Below, piece by piece: positions 44,501-54,150 of a stretch of 64,000 nt of DNA (positions are counted from its first letter, which is position 1; every line of letters starts with the position of its first letter). The translations under genes were made by a program, and so were the position numbers. The stretch comes from Owenia fusiformis (Eukaryota > Annelida > Polychaeta > Sabellida > Oweniidae): contig CAIIXF020000002.1 in NCBI GenBank assembly GCA_903813345.2, positions 6,129,772 through 6,193,771 of the forward strand, given 5' to 3'. The notes under the pieces are model-generated. The model was not told the DNA's origin. It made no database searches and was given only the letters and a program-made list of their open reading frames with translations.

Positions 44501-46974
44501 ACGATTGAAACGCTATTCACAGTGTATACAGGCCTTAAGCTAGCATAAAAAACGGAACATCACGGGACTAGACGAGATACCCCTTCCTTAAGTGGTATAA
44601 ACTTAGATAACATTATGTAATCAACATCCATAATTGAAGCAACAAGTCGTTACGCATATTAGCTAGAGCCACTAGGCAATAAGATAATCACATTAATTGA
44701 TTCAATAATTATTTTGCATTTTAAAAGTTCAAGGAATGCGGTATCAATCATAGCATCACTCAATCAGAAATATGTTGTCCCGTTTTGCCCCCGGGAATCG
44801 GCCATATTTGATCTACCCTTTTCAAATATGAACATCTGTAGGTCTTTGGCAATGGCCAGAATAAAATCAGAGGTTAAGCAATGTATTTGCTACGGATCAT
44901 ACAATCGATAATTATACAGGGTGGTCAAAAAATGGAAATCCTTACACCATTTTCCTCATATATTTGTCATTTTAAAAAATAACTCCCTGATATTTTGCAC
45001 ATTTGTACATCATTCAATTTTCTGCCAGCTTACTTTATTTCATGACCATCAGATTGATAGTCACAATGTTACAGCACTTTACAGAACATGCCATATAGTG
45101 GCCACTATTGCGCTGTCGGGCCACCTGCACTCGTCGTCCAAAATGTCCCTACCTGTGGGGATATGGCAAGGAAAAAGTGTATGAGGATGACCTCAGGACA
45201 ATCACAAACCTCAAAAGTGAGATCATTCATTTTATTCAGGCCATACCTGCTGAGGAATGCATTCGGCCCATTGATAACTGTGCAGTTTTACCTACAGCGC
45301 GATGATGGCCAAACTTGAAGCATGTTATTCAAAGTGCTGTAAAATTGTGACTATCAGTCTGATATTCATGAAATTTGATAGAATTGTAGGAAATTGAATG
45401 CTGTACAAATGTGTGAAATATCAGGGAGTAATTTCTTAAAATGACAAAGATATTAGGAAAATGCAGGGTTTCCATTTTTTTGACCACCCTGTAGTATAAT
45501 TGGAAAATTCAGGTGGTTACCTAAGTTGGGCCACGAAAATGCTCATAAAATGTAAGCTACTTTGTGTAGTTTAGGTGGCAGAGCTGCAGAAACGTCGATA
45601 GAAATGTAAATGATTTTGTGTTCTGTAGCTGGAAGGGCTGCCAAAGCGTTTAGAAAGTAGGAACATCTACTATTGTGTAAAGTGTAGTGGTATATACTAT
45701 CTAGTATCTACGAATTAAAATCGGAAGGGGTTTCCACTTTTTAAATGTTTTACCTTATGTTGAAATACTAATTCAAACTCAGAACTGTTGACTAGCGGCA
45801 TGGAAATATGAGGGCAAAACTATTTTATTGCAAACACATATTTCAACTTTAAATCTATATATTTATTTCATCATCCATGGTTGAATTTAATAAATAGGAT
45901 AAAATACGTACAACTTCAAGTAAAAGTCATATTTGCGTAAAAGTCATAAATGCAGTGTCTTCGTCATTTTGATTGGTTAAAATTAAATTATGCCGTCTAT
46001 TACCGTATGTTTGGTGTCAATATAAAATTCGACGCCCATAAGGCATTGTCTGTTGTATGTTAAAACTGTAAGTCCGGTATGTTATGTAAGGATTATCTCC
46101 TTGGGGGGCCAGGTTGTGGGGGGCCAGGCTGTGATGGTCTTCGTTGAGTAGGGGCACCCTGTGGAGGTGGTGGTCTAGCCATCATTTGCTGGGGCGGTCC
46201 AGCTTGCATTGGCGGTGGCCCAGGCTGCATTTGTTGTGGGCCCGGACCTCTAGGAGCGCCTGCTCCAACAGGTTTCATGATACCCATGGCGTTAACTAAA
46301 GGTAGGACTTCCTCTCTCATCTTTACGAAACCCTCGACCTCTCTCTGTAGGGATTCGTTATTTTTCCAGAGCTCTTCATTATTTTTTTCTAAAGCCGCTT
46401 TATCCTGTTGGAGCTGAGCATGTTTGCCCTTTAAGATGAAAAGATTTTCGCTATCGTCTATCAGGCTACGGACCATTTGAGTATGGGCTTGTAGTTGTCT
46501 TAGCTTCTCATCTTTAGAATCTGTTAAAAAGAAGACGTAGACCGTTGCTGAACAGGTTTATGGGTAGCCTATTTTCTCTGATTCAATTTAAAACAAATGT
46601 TTACATTTCCATTGACGCTTCGACTGTCCTACCACCTTTCAATCTACGATCAGCTGCCCTACCATATACACTGCCAAAATTAACTTAAATTTCCATTTAC
46701 GCAGCAACCGACGCCACCATCCAGTCTCTTAACTTTACGCAGTACAAACGTTGGTTATTTCTTTGTGTAGGTGGTATGAATAAAATTCAGGGAGTTCAAG
46801 AACATAATTAATTTTGATATAAAGAGCATCTAGGGAGTTGGTTATTTCTCACCTCTGGCCACTGGTTGCCCCATTGGTTGCCCCATCGGTTGCCCAACGG
46901 GCTGTCCCAAAGGTGGTGGTTGAGCCATGATGTGTTCGTGTGGCTACTCCTAACAGTTGATAGTAGACCCTGAT
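38236..46974 (-). CDS. coiled-coil/proline-rich protein gene with four alternative terminal exons
   Basis: A start exon (46974-46853, ATG 46928) encodes 25 residues, M-A-Q-P-P-P-L-G-Q-P-V-G-Q-P-M ..., and ends in phase 1. Four downstream segments (46520-46093, 43423-43002, 41325-40904, 38591-38236) each begin after a clean acceptor in the matching phase (G|AT-TCT-AAA-GAT), encode the same coiled coil of about 80 residues plus a Pro/Gln/Gly tail, and have their own stop. Only one start exon is visible, so the simplest model is one promoter with four mutually exclusive last exons. The product would be about 130-165 residues: N-terminal G-Q-P repeats, a heptad-like helix and a P-P-P-P tail. I do not recognise the family. 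Confidence 0.7.
38677..39360. mobile_element. 'cagggtggtccaaaaa' MITE carrying a nested palindromic element
   Basis: TA (38675-38676) + 'cagggtggtccaaaaattgg' on the left and 'tggaccaccctg' + TA (39361) on the right. Inner arms 'ttttgatgaaaacat..atataccagtggataggg' are mirrored at 39290-39345. About 38783-39258 is a second insert with the hairpin 'gaggttttggatacaggg...aaaaccgacc', an A-rich loop and a second hairpin 'cgggaccgggatggatacag...ccatcccggtccc'. Confidence 0.85.
39418..39776. mobile_element. foldback of 'caatcgtttcaa' repeats, copy 1
   Basis: It opens with 'gccctgtatacact..ttttcaatcgtttcaactgtttcaatcg' and closes with 'gattgaaacaattgaaacgattgaaacgc..acaggcc'. Inner words 'atttcaatgcttgcgtcat' are mirrored by 'atgacgcaagcattgaaa'. 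A second copy is at 44223-44535. Confidence 0.75.
39777..40903. repeat. duplicated spacer between terminal exons (unit 2)
   Basis: This spacer is repeated at 41800-43000 and 44545-46090 in the same order: 'cgataatgtaagtataatcggaaaattt', 'aggtggttaccttagttgggccacc', 'gtagctggaagggctgccaaa', 'caaacacatatttcaactttaaatctatatatttatttcatc', 'gtgtcttcgtcattttgattgg'. The segment duplicated with each exon therefore includes 3' flank as well as coding sequence. Confidence 0.85.
40904..41325 (-). CDS. terminal exon copy 2
   Basis: The acceptor 'ttttaatag' lies at 41326. It encodes D-S-K-D-E-K-L-R-K-L-Q ... then I-D-D-S-E-N-L-F-I-L-K-G-K-H-A-Q-L-Q, E-K-K-N-E-E-L-W-R-N-N-E-S-L-Q-R-E and the tail G-P-G-P-Q-Q-M-Q-P-G-P-P-P-M ... 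P-G-P-P-R-R, stop. Nearly identical to copies 3 and 4. No MITE lies next to its acceptor, unlike copies 1 and 3, so it shows the uninterrupted state. Confidence 0.78.
43002..43423 (-). CDS. terminal exon copy 3
   Basis: It differs from copy 2 at only a few residues (E-G-F-L-K-M for E-G-F-V-K-M, M-V-A-R-P for M-M-A-R-P, G-A-G-A for G-T-G-A). The acceptor 'tttaatag' and stop are intact. A 'cagggtggtcc' MITE sits about 90 bases upstream on the gene's strand. Confidence 0.78.
43514..44167. mobile_element. second composite 'cagggtggtccaaaaa' MITE with nested hairpins
   Basis: The ends and nested content are the same as at 38677-39360 (TA at 43512-43513 and 44168-44169). The nested part runs about 43620-44062. 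The inner palindrome here keeps an extra 'gggaccgcagggaccgaggga'. It occupies the same relative position in the duplicated unit as the 38.7-kb copy, so the insertion predates at least one unit duplication. Confidence 0.85.
44223..44535. mobile_element. foldback of 'caatcgtttcaa' repeats, copy 2
   Basis: 'gccctgtatacacttt...cacagtgtatacaggcc' ends with 'ttttcaatcgtttcaactg' and 'cgaaacgattgaaacgc' arms. It is shorter than copy 1, lacking the 'accctgaagacgaagctc' part. Confidence 0.75.
44917..45491 (+). mobile_element. mariner-type element with transposase C-terminal remnant
   Basis: TA + 'cagggtggtcaaaaaatggaaa' on the left and 'tttccatttttttgaccaccctg' + TA on the right. Internally a frame at about 45165-45345 reads V-Y-E-D-D-L-R-T-I-T-N-L-K ... 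I-P-A-E-E-C-I-R-P-I-D-N, a pattern like the tail of mariner transposases (D-L-K-x-x-I ... I-P-x-x-x-x-x-x-x-x-N-F). The catalytic DDD core is missing. The paralogous spacers at 40219 and 42320 lack the insertion. Confidence 0.75.
46093..46520 (-). CDS. terminal exon copy 4 (nearest the start exon)
   Basis: The acceptor is 'tttttaacag' at 46521, the strongest of the four. It encodes the same coiled coil with small changes (R-S-L-I-D-D, L-Q-Q-D-K-A, E-K-N-N-E-E-L-W-K-N-N) and one extra P-G-P-P-Q repeat at the tail. It is probably the default last exon. Confidence 0.8.
46853..46974 (-). CDS. start exon of the coiled-coil gene
   Basis: The acceptor 'cttattttag' precedes 46 bases of 5' UTR containing an in-frame TAG, then ATG at 46928. 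The 25 codons M-A-Q-P-P-P-L-G-Q-P-V-G-Q-P-M-G-Q-P-M-G-Q-P-V-A-R are followed by phase-1 donor 'gtgaga'. The in-frame stop upstream fixes the start. A 5' UTR exon should lie further right. Confidence 0.72.
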
Positions 46975-47049
46975 CTAAAATAAGAAAGGTTTACCAAATT
47001 CTCCACACTACAAATTTTAGGGAAAAAGAATAGAGCATTAACATGCAAA

Positions 47050-47155
47050 ATGTCACTACATGCCATTTGTTACAGACGGCGATCTTTGACCTCCGAACAC
47101 CGTTTACAAAAAGTTGGAGACTATAACAATATGTCACCATTTGTGGTGGTGACAA
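47050..47155 (-). repeat. dispersed 'atgtcaccaccacaa' repeat, minus strand
   Basis: It reads on the minus strand 'gtcaccaccacaaatggtgacatattgtta...ccaactttttgtaaacggtgttcgg', as at 418 and 28505. It sits directly behind the start exon of the coiled-coil gene. Confidence 0.65.
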
Positions 47156-47489
47156 AAAACTGAGGAAAAATCACATGAATGCGAAATCATTGTAGTCGGT
47201 TATGCTAAACACACAAACAAACATTTTAAGTTGAAATTGTTCTCGATCAACGGTAGCCTAGTTGACAAAACCAAATGAGCGCTCTTACAAATCTATATTC
47301 AATTGAAAAGCCTACATATTTCATTGAAGAAAACATGCACGCCCCACACTACTGCGAGTTTCTTGCTCATACGCCAACTGGGCGTTAATTTAGCCTGGAC
47401 CTTACATTTTGATACCCTTATGTTGAATTTTGCAAAATAGAATTTTCAAAGCTTTAAAGCTTTGATTACACCATTCAACTTAAGCCTAC

Positions 47490-47562
47490 CTTCAACGCCT
47501 GCAACCCCCCAACAGCCACTTCTAACTCTTGACACCTCTTCTGCTTTCTCTCGTCTATGAGC
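47490..47562 (-). CDS. possible small exon (coiled-coil-like)
   Basis: Between acceptor 'ttactttag' (47563) and donor 'gtaggc' (47489), one frame reads L-I-D-E-R-K-Q-K-R-C-Q-E-L-E-V-A-V-G-G-L-Q-A-L-K. An inner acceptor 'catag' (exon start 47554) would join in phase with the signal-peptide exon 51865-51580. It does not join in frame to the ATG exon at 46974. The assignment is uncertain; it may instead be 5' UTR of the coiled-coil gene. Confidence 0.35.
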
Positions 47563-47570
47563 CTAAAGTA

Positions 47571-48982
47571 ACACAAAAAAATTTGACAATCAGAGGTCTC
47601 TTTTTGAGCATAAATTCAGAATAGGTTAAATGTCGCCTGTCAAATAGGAATTCTAGTTTCAGGCAAATTTTATGCGAAGGTGTAGATTAGAAATAATTGA
47701 GTTCGAAACACGGATAACAAAAGTACAAAGCTGTAAATTATGTTATTTTTGGCGCAGGAACTGTTTTTCTTATTTAAGGACCGACCATATCCATGGACTT
47801 TCTTCCTACATGTCCATTGAGAGTAGACTCTCATGTCCGATCCGTGGATTAGACTATGGCAGTCATGAAATAATGTGACGTCATACGTTACCATGGATGT
47901 CGAAAGAAATAAAACACCATATCGGTAAATCAAACAAAACAATGTGATTTTGAACGATTCTCAGAAAACTTTAGAAGTTAAATTCCAATTAAAGGTGTAT
48001 AATTGTTGTGATGTCACATTAATGTTGAGAAGCAACAAACCATGTTCGAAATTCGTTAAGAAAAATGTTTAGGCTTACACAATTTGATTTTCAGTTCAGG
48101 ATTCGATTGAATACCTGTAGACCTATCTGTTCTAAACATATTTGTTCTGTTTGCATAAGCACAGACTGAGGAAAGGAAAATGGTTAATTCCCACACGGTC
48201 GTAACCTTACAGAAATTCCTGCACACTCATAAAAGGTGAAATACCTATCTCAAAACATAAATATATTGTATTTTCAATCACATATTTCAGTGGGTAGTTC
48301 GAAATATCTATATGAAACCAAAAATACCAACGGGACTCTTTATCAACAAAAACGTTGAGACGGAGTGTCAGAATCGTATCCCCCAAGGCCTAATTCATTG
48401 TCTCGACAAGGTATGTACCTCACAAAAGGAACGTCTACCTGATTACCTATTCCCGATAAGTGATATTTCCATATAATTTGAAATAATGTTACAGTTAGGT
48501 CTATTATTGACGAACAATTAATTTCAATACTCACAGTTACAAAATCTGTCCAGGAAATGATAATCAAAATGAAATCTGTCTGTGACGTCTTTCAATCTCT
48601 GTTTATGATGTCATCCTTAAACATGACACAAATAAAAATAACTATCATCAAAATAATGAATTTGTAATGGTTATTATTATTGGAATAATTTGTTAATATT
48701 CATTTTCAGAAAAGTCAAATATGGATTTTAGTTTTGACAGACTAATTACTGTAGTATTAATGTTTGGTACCCCGAAAATGAATGCAGCCATTTCTATAAT
48801 CAACAAGATAAAGCCTAATGCTTCATTTTCATTCATATCAAGCTGAGTTGATAACAAATCAGTTCAAAAAGTTTGGGTTCTGCCATTTAAATATGGCCTT
48901 CCAAAAATCATGTTCAATTTGACCACCTCGATGTTGCAGGCACTCCTGAATATGGCGCACGAAGTTGTAGACACTTAGGCCT
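47571..48982. other. spacer, no supported gene
   Basis: AT-rich. A palindromic stretch at about 47770-47860 ('ccgaccatatccatggactttc..ctacatgtccattgagagtagactc') is weak. 48880-48985 and 49803-50160 seem to be two halves of an older sequence split by the 48.98-kb element (shared words 'gggagtgtttttcataa' and 'tccgataacctca' also repeat at 49857-49895 and 50085-50115). Confidence 0.4.
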
Positions 48983-48986
48983 AGCA

Positions 48987-49799
48987 CGGTGTTATAGCAT
49001 GACGGTTACGTCAAGGCGATTTGCAAAATTTTGCGGTAACGATAACAAAAAATGGCGGATGACGTATTGTATCAGATGTGCATTAGATATTTAGCGGACG
49101 GTTACGTGCATGTACATCTTTCAAGTTAAGGTTGCTAGTTCTGATTGCCTCTTTCCATGTAATTGTTATAATGGGTAAGAAATGGAATATTGAATTGCTT
49201 ATATTTGTTTTCAGGACTCGCAAGAGACGCTCTTGTTTGAGCCTCTATAGGGCAAGGAAAAATTGTGTCTTGCTTTATTAATGAAACCAATTTAAGTCAA
49301 AAAGATAGCAATGAAGAGGCAAAAGAAGAATTAGCATCAAGTACTGATGAATATGACAAAATTGATAACAATGAATCTAGGATACATATTTGAACGAGGT
49401 TCGCGTAACCGTCAATCAATTTTTGGCGTAACCGCAAATTATAAATACAATATCATGACTTAAGTAGAACATATTAGGTGGTTTCCAATGCTCAACCATG
49501 CCCTAAATTACTAAATTTTGTGTAGTTTTGAATTTCAAACTCAACAGTTTTTCGCTTATTTCATGTTATTCCCGGGCATCAATTTGCAAAGAATACGTTC
49601 AAAATATGCATTACTAAATGCATCACCGAATGCGATGCCTACAAAAATCGTCCATCCTTTCATTGATAAACAGTAGAAGAAAATAATGCACCAACCTTAG
49701 TTTTCTGTTCCATCGCAGCCATTTTATTGGATAAATAAGTGATCGTAGTCGTCTAATCTCGTTTTCAGAGGTGTTGTAACCGTCATGCTATAACACCGT
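48987..49799. mobile_element. TIR element 'gcacggtgttatagcatgacgg'
   Basis: Left 'gcacggtgttatagcatgacggttacg' and right 'tgtaaccgtcatgctataacaccgtgc' are inverted over about 27 bases. The flanks are 'cta' and 'tta' (a TWA-type 3-bp target, as in PIF/Harbinger). An internal frame at about 49250-49392 is coding-like and acidic (E-T-N-L-S-Q-K-D-S-N-E-E-A-K-E-E-L). It is probably residual coding sequence of a larger parent. Confidence 0.7.
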
Positions 49800-50363
49800 G
49801 CTTAGGATAGCTCCGATATTTGCCGTGATTTCTGTTTTAAGGTCTTTGGTTGTCTGGGAGTGTTTTTCATAAACATATGCTCCGATAACCTCACAGATAG
49901 GCCTGGAAATCTTGGTCATTCATTGGTTTTTAATTCAAGTTGGGTGAGTGGATCGCATCAGTCGATCTTCAAACCGTTGCTGTAGCCACTCGAGTGATTG
50001 GGGTTTGTGGAAAAGACCCGTTTTAATAGAACCATTGTTCTTAAGAATGATGCCCCTACGTCTATGGTTGTCTGACGGTGTTTTTCATAAGCACGTTTCT
50101 TCCGATAACCTCAATTATTGGTTGAACTCATGTTTGGTCACCCTGTACGTCTTGAGCAAATAGAACGATTGAATATGTCAACTCTATAGACAATATATTA
50201 GCCTTTTGGCCATTCAAAGTTAAATATATGTTAAATGTCACATCCCTTCTACAATTCAGGAAATTTTCCAGAAAACAAACAAAATTTCAAGTTCCAAAAT
50301 ACGTACTTGTTATGATTCCAAATGACAAATGAAGCAAAAAATGTAACCTTAATCAGATCATAC

Positions 50364-51560
50364 AGGGTGAGCCAAAAAGGTAACCCAAACAACTAGTTGT
50401 TGATAATTCAGTCATCCATTATGGGTTTAAAGTCATATTTGGCTGAGAATGTATTTCTCCGTGTATACAACACTTACTGTAATTCTATTGAAAGACCAAT
50501 AAAACAGGAAATACATTTATTGTAAGATATTATTGTGGAATATGTCTCGATAACATTTTAGAAACTATCATTTATGATCTGCAACAACAATAGTTTGGTC
50601 CGCAACTCGTCTGTAAGCATTCATATCTTAAAATCTTCAGTCCCAACTTTTCATAACCTGGCGATCCATTTGCAAACCGTGGTCGGTTCTGGTATACATG
50701 AAGAGCCCTGATGCACGTCATTCTGGAATTGAAGATAGAAATTTAATGTAGGCCTACGTCCCCTCCTGCCCTCCGTGATTTTTGCAAATGGAAAACCCCA
50801 TTTGGTAGGGTGCTATGTTTGACCTTTTCTCCTAAATTGCAATGGGTCTGAAGTTCTGTTTTGCGACAACTTTGTGATAATTTGATTACAATTCCCAAAG
50901 ATTAACACAATGGAACCATCGTTTTCCAAAATTTTGTATTAATGAGAGTGTATGAACCATAGCAAAAACATGCAATATATATATATGATAATATGCACTC
51001 ATTAAGAAAATTATCATCACAAGCACCATTTTTACCTTTGAACTACCACCCTGCCAAAAATGACTCACATAGTGGCATGCTAATATGATTCTCGAATGCT
51101 TAGCTTGCTCTACTGACGTGATCTCTGAGTCTTTTTTATTGACTTGACATAAGCTCTAAATCTATATAGTGCTACTGATCTTCAGAATTGACATATTTAA
51201 GAATACAAGACTTACGGTCTTCCAGCTACCTGGGAATCTTGAGCCCTCAATTGCGGATCGGTGCAAATCATAGCACATGTCCGGGTTACCGCAACGCGGC
51301 AGTTTCTGCGTACGGCAAAGGTCCACCCACCTGCTGTATTCATGGCTGTACAAGTTGCCTGTGCAATCTCGTCGTAGTAGTTCACATAGTCAGATTCGAC
51401 GTGTGCTCCATGACTGCCTGCACCAGGCTTGTGACTATCTGCCTTTAGCCCATCAACAGATGCTGTTTAAAGGCCATTATTTGTAATTTTCTTCCCTAAT
51501 TACCCCAAATAAAATTTTACATCGTGCTTTAAATATAAGTTTAATTGCAAATTCAAAATA
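50364..51560. other. spacer with mariner-like fragments, no supported gene
   Basis: 'catacagggtgagccaaaaaggtaac' at 50362 is a mariner-type left terminus, and '..ttggtcaccctgtacg' at about 50138-50150 is a right terminus of another. I see no intact gene here. Confidence 0.4.
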
Positions 51561-51579
51561 ATATATGGATGCCATATAC

Positions 51580-51865
51580 CTTTAAGATCACCAATATCAG
51601 TAGTCAACTCTGCAATATTTCCTTCTACGTTGGCCAGTCCAGAGGCCGTATTTGACAACCAATTTGTTAGATTCATACAATCGCAACGAGGCATTTGTGG
51701 TGGAGGGACATTGATGACGGGTTCACACGTGCACGAAGTTGAGCCCCTGCAAGGCGGGAATGGGTCCATTGCTGCGGCAGTCTCCTCGGCATTGGCCCAT
51801 GGATGTAGTACGTAGCAAACAACCATCAGGAATATTGTGAATAGACCTAACCCTTTAGATGCCAT
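51580..51865 (-). CDS. first exon of a small secreted protein
   Basis: ATG at 51865 opens M-A-S-K-G-L-G-L-F-T-I-F-L-M-V-V-C-Y-V-L (signal peptide, predicted cleavage near W-A-N-A-E). A cysteine-rich part follows (P-C-R-G-S-T-S-C-T-C-E-P ... R-C-D-C-M-N-L-T, with an N-L-T sequon), then a helical segment (L-A-N-V-E-G-N-I-A-E-L-T-T-D-I-G-D-L-K). The donor 'ctttaaag|gtatat' is in phase 1. Reading through gives a stop at 51500, so it is either an exon or a 121-residue protein with a read-through tail. The downstream partner exon is uncertain (see 47490-47562). Confidence 0.55.
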
Positions 51866-53095
51866 CTTCGGATTCCAGTTTGTACTGTTATTATTGTTTT
51901 TTTGAATGATGAAAATGAATTTCTTTAGCTTGCCACCAGGCTATAAATGACGTGTTGCATATGATGGTATGACACTGATTAAATAAGGCAATTTTGCGGA
52001 GGCTTTTACTTTACAAGGACTCGTACAAATCAAGCAAACGTTGAACCTTGACTATCTCACTGTTCCATATCTAGTTACTATGACGGAACGTCGATGTAAC
52101 AAAAAGGATGAACTTCCCTGATACGAGTTGTTTTCTCGATTTAAAGTTACTTATAAATCAAGTCAAGCTGTAAATTATAATTTGGCATAAAGTTAGTCAA
52201 TGTACATTGTAGTCTAGGGTTTTGAACAGTGAATCATGTAGGCCTATATTTGAATCAAGATAATGAATGCATTTCGAAAACAATATCGTTAAAATGTTTC
52301 AAAACCAGAAGCACTCAGCCATACAAAAAACACTATATTTATCCCACTTATCAAACGTGCTATATTGCCGATGCCTTGTCGTTTGCTAATGGGCGCCCTG
52401 GGTGGGTCTTCTACAGGGGGGAGATACATATTGTCATCAAAGTTCCAGAAAAAACCTTGTTCGTTTAACTTTTTATAGATGCAAGAGTAGACTGGATATG
52501 ATTAAGTTTTAGGCATGTTGAGTAATTAACTTGGCGGTCATTTTAAATTTTCCAAGAAGTACAGTATGATATTTCGATATATCGCTGTAAATAGGTATAT
52601 AGTTAATTAGTTAATTAATTAGACGGCATAATCCGATTTTACCTCCAGCAAATTTCAGGTGGTCAGATCTAATTGTGGTTGTTATTGTGAAAAATGACAA
52701 ATAATACATGTCGGGCCTCCTAATAACGACTATAATAGATAAACTTGTTAACATAACTTTTACATAACTTTCAGACGTTTGGTTCATTACTCCTCCGCCT
52801 GTGTGATATTTATGTTAAGAATATTCGTTCACGTACACATTTCTGAGATTTACTTTCATCGTTACTACACTTTTCAATAAAAGCAACAGCACTTGGTATT
52901 TATTTACGTTATTTATTCTTTCTATTCTTATATTCATGTTAAATCTAAATAATTGCCTTTTCGAAACTAACAGTGAAAATTAAATAAATATAGTGTCTCC
53001 AACCCAATGTAGAGATTCATTATATTGAAAACAAAAGAACGAATCATAAACAAAATAGTAGCGACAAATATTTTTGTGAAATAAATGAACTTAAT
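51866..53095. other. intergenic DNA, no supported gene
   Basis: The first 200 bases right of the secreted-protein ATG should include its promoter. A TATA-like 'ctataaatg' occurs at about 51941 on the plus strand, but I see no clear element in the expected orientation. Otherwise AT-rich and without genes. Confidence 0.4.
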
Positions 53096-53470
53096 ACACT
53101 CCCCTCCATAAGTTTGGCAACAAAGTAAATAAAAATTCAAACGTAAAGAGGCTTTAACACGTAGTTCAATGGGGGAGCTAAGCTTGCCAAACTTATGGAA
53201 GGGAGTGTACGTATTGTAATTTTTCTATACTTTTTAAATCGTATTACCACTTCTTTCAATAGATCAGATTTTGACATACACTCCCTCCATAAGTTTGGCA
53301 ACCAAAACTTTTCCTTTAATAACACACCTCCTGTCAATGTTTGAAACGTAATTTTGTTGCTTTCATTATAATTGTAAGTTAATGAAAAATTTGATGATAT
53401 TTTTAAATCGCCAAGCATAAAGTGATTAAACATTAGATTCTAGTTGCCAAACTTATGGAGGGGAGTGTAT
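53096..53470. mobile_element. tandem pair of 'acactcccctccataagtttggcaac' MITEs
   Basis: Inverted termini occur four times: 53097 (forward), about 53183-53210 (reverse), 53278 (forward) and 53443-53469 (reverse). The last 26 bases are the exact reverse complement of the first. It is either two adjacent Tc1-like MITEs or one with an internal copy. Confidence 0.8.
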
Positions 53471-53539
53471 TTCAGCATTATGTTTCCATATTCCCAGAGC
53501 ATCATTCTGGACTAGAGTGTCTTCTGTTCTATTCAAATA

Positions 53540-53790
53540 CAGGACGTTGAATTTGGGACACAATTTGGGATAAAATTAGATACAAGATTAGATAAAAGAA
53601 GAAAAGCTTCGGGTTGTTTTTATTTGAAGGTTCTAGCTCAGTTTTGAAGGAAGGTACATGTACATCAATTTTTGTTAAATTCAAAATAAATCTGAAAAAA
53701 TTTGGCCGCGTATCGCACCCCCCTGACTGAAAACCGGTTATATTTTTTTGGCGATCGCACCCCACTGAATGAAACCTACGCCCATACATA
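53540..53790 (-). repeat. 'gcgtagccaggggg' family fragment, minus strand
   Basis: The segment 'tttgaaggttctagctcagttttgaaggaa...ttcaaaataaatctg..cgcacccccctgactgaaaacc..gcgatcgcacccc' matches the interior and right end of the element at 22825-23103. Confidence 0.65.
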
Positions 53791-54150
53791 CTAGTGTACA
53801 CACTTCATGGAGCGTTTCACTTACAGAGATAACAGGCTCACTGAGATTTGAAAAAATATTGGACAAATATATGTTCTATAGTACAAATTTTCCATAAATA
53901 ACGTTTTAATTACTTCATCTTTTGTTTTTACAAAATATCTCAAATAGCTGCCAATTTACGTAAATGCCGTGTTTGGTTGAAATTACTCCGAAAGTAGTCA
54001 GATTTCTTTTTATCAGAATCAACCGAAAATGGTGCTACAAGTGGGTTAGCGAATTGAACCGAACAAAATTTGACCCGGAAATGAAAAATATGCCGAATCT
54101 GGACTTTTAAGTCGGATTCACATGTACATAATAAGACAAATCTAAATCTA

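Noticed and set aside
45060-45318. Independent small gene in overlapping plus-strand frames of 65-87 codons
   Set aside because: The frames lie wholly inside a TA-flanked mariner element, and the best one looks like a transposase C-terminus.
46974-47562. Joining the 47490-47562 exon directly to the ATG exon or terminal exon 4
   Set aside because: The phases do not match. Joining at 46974 puts the A-Q-P-P-P exon out of frame and the next exon reaches a stop within two codons.
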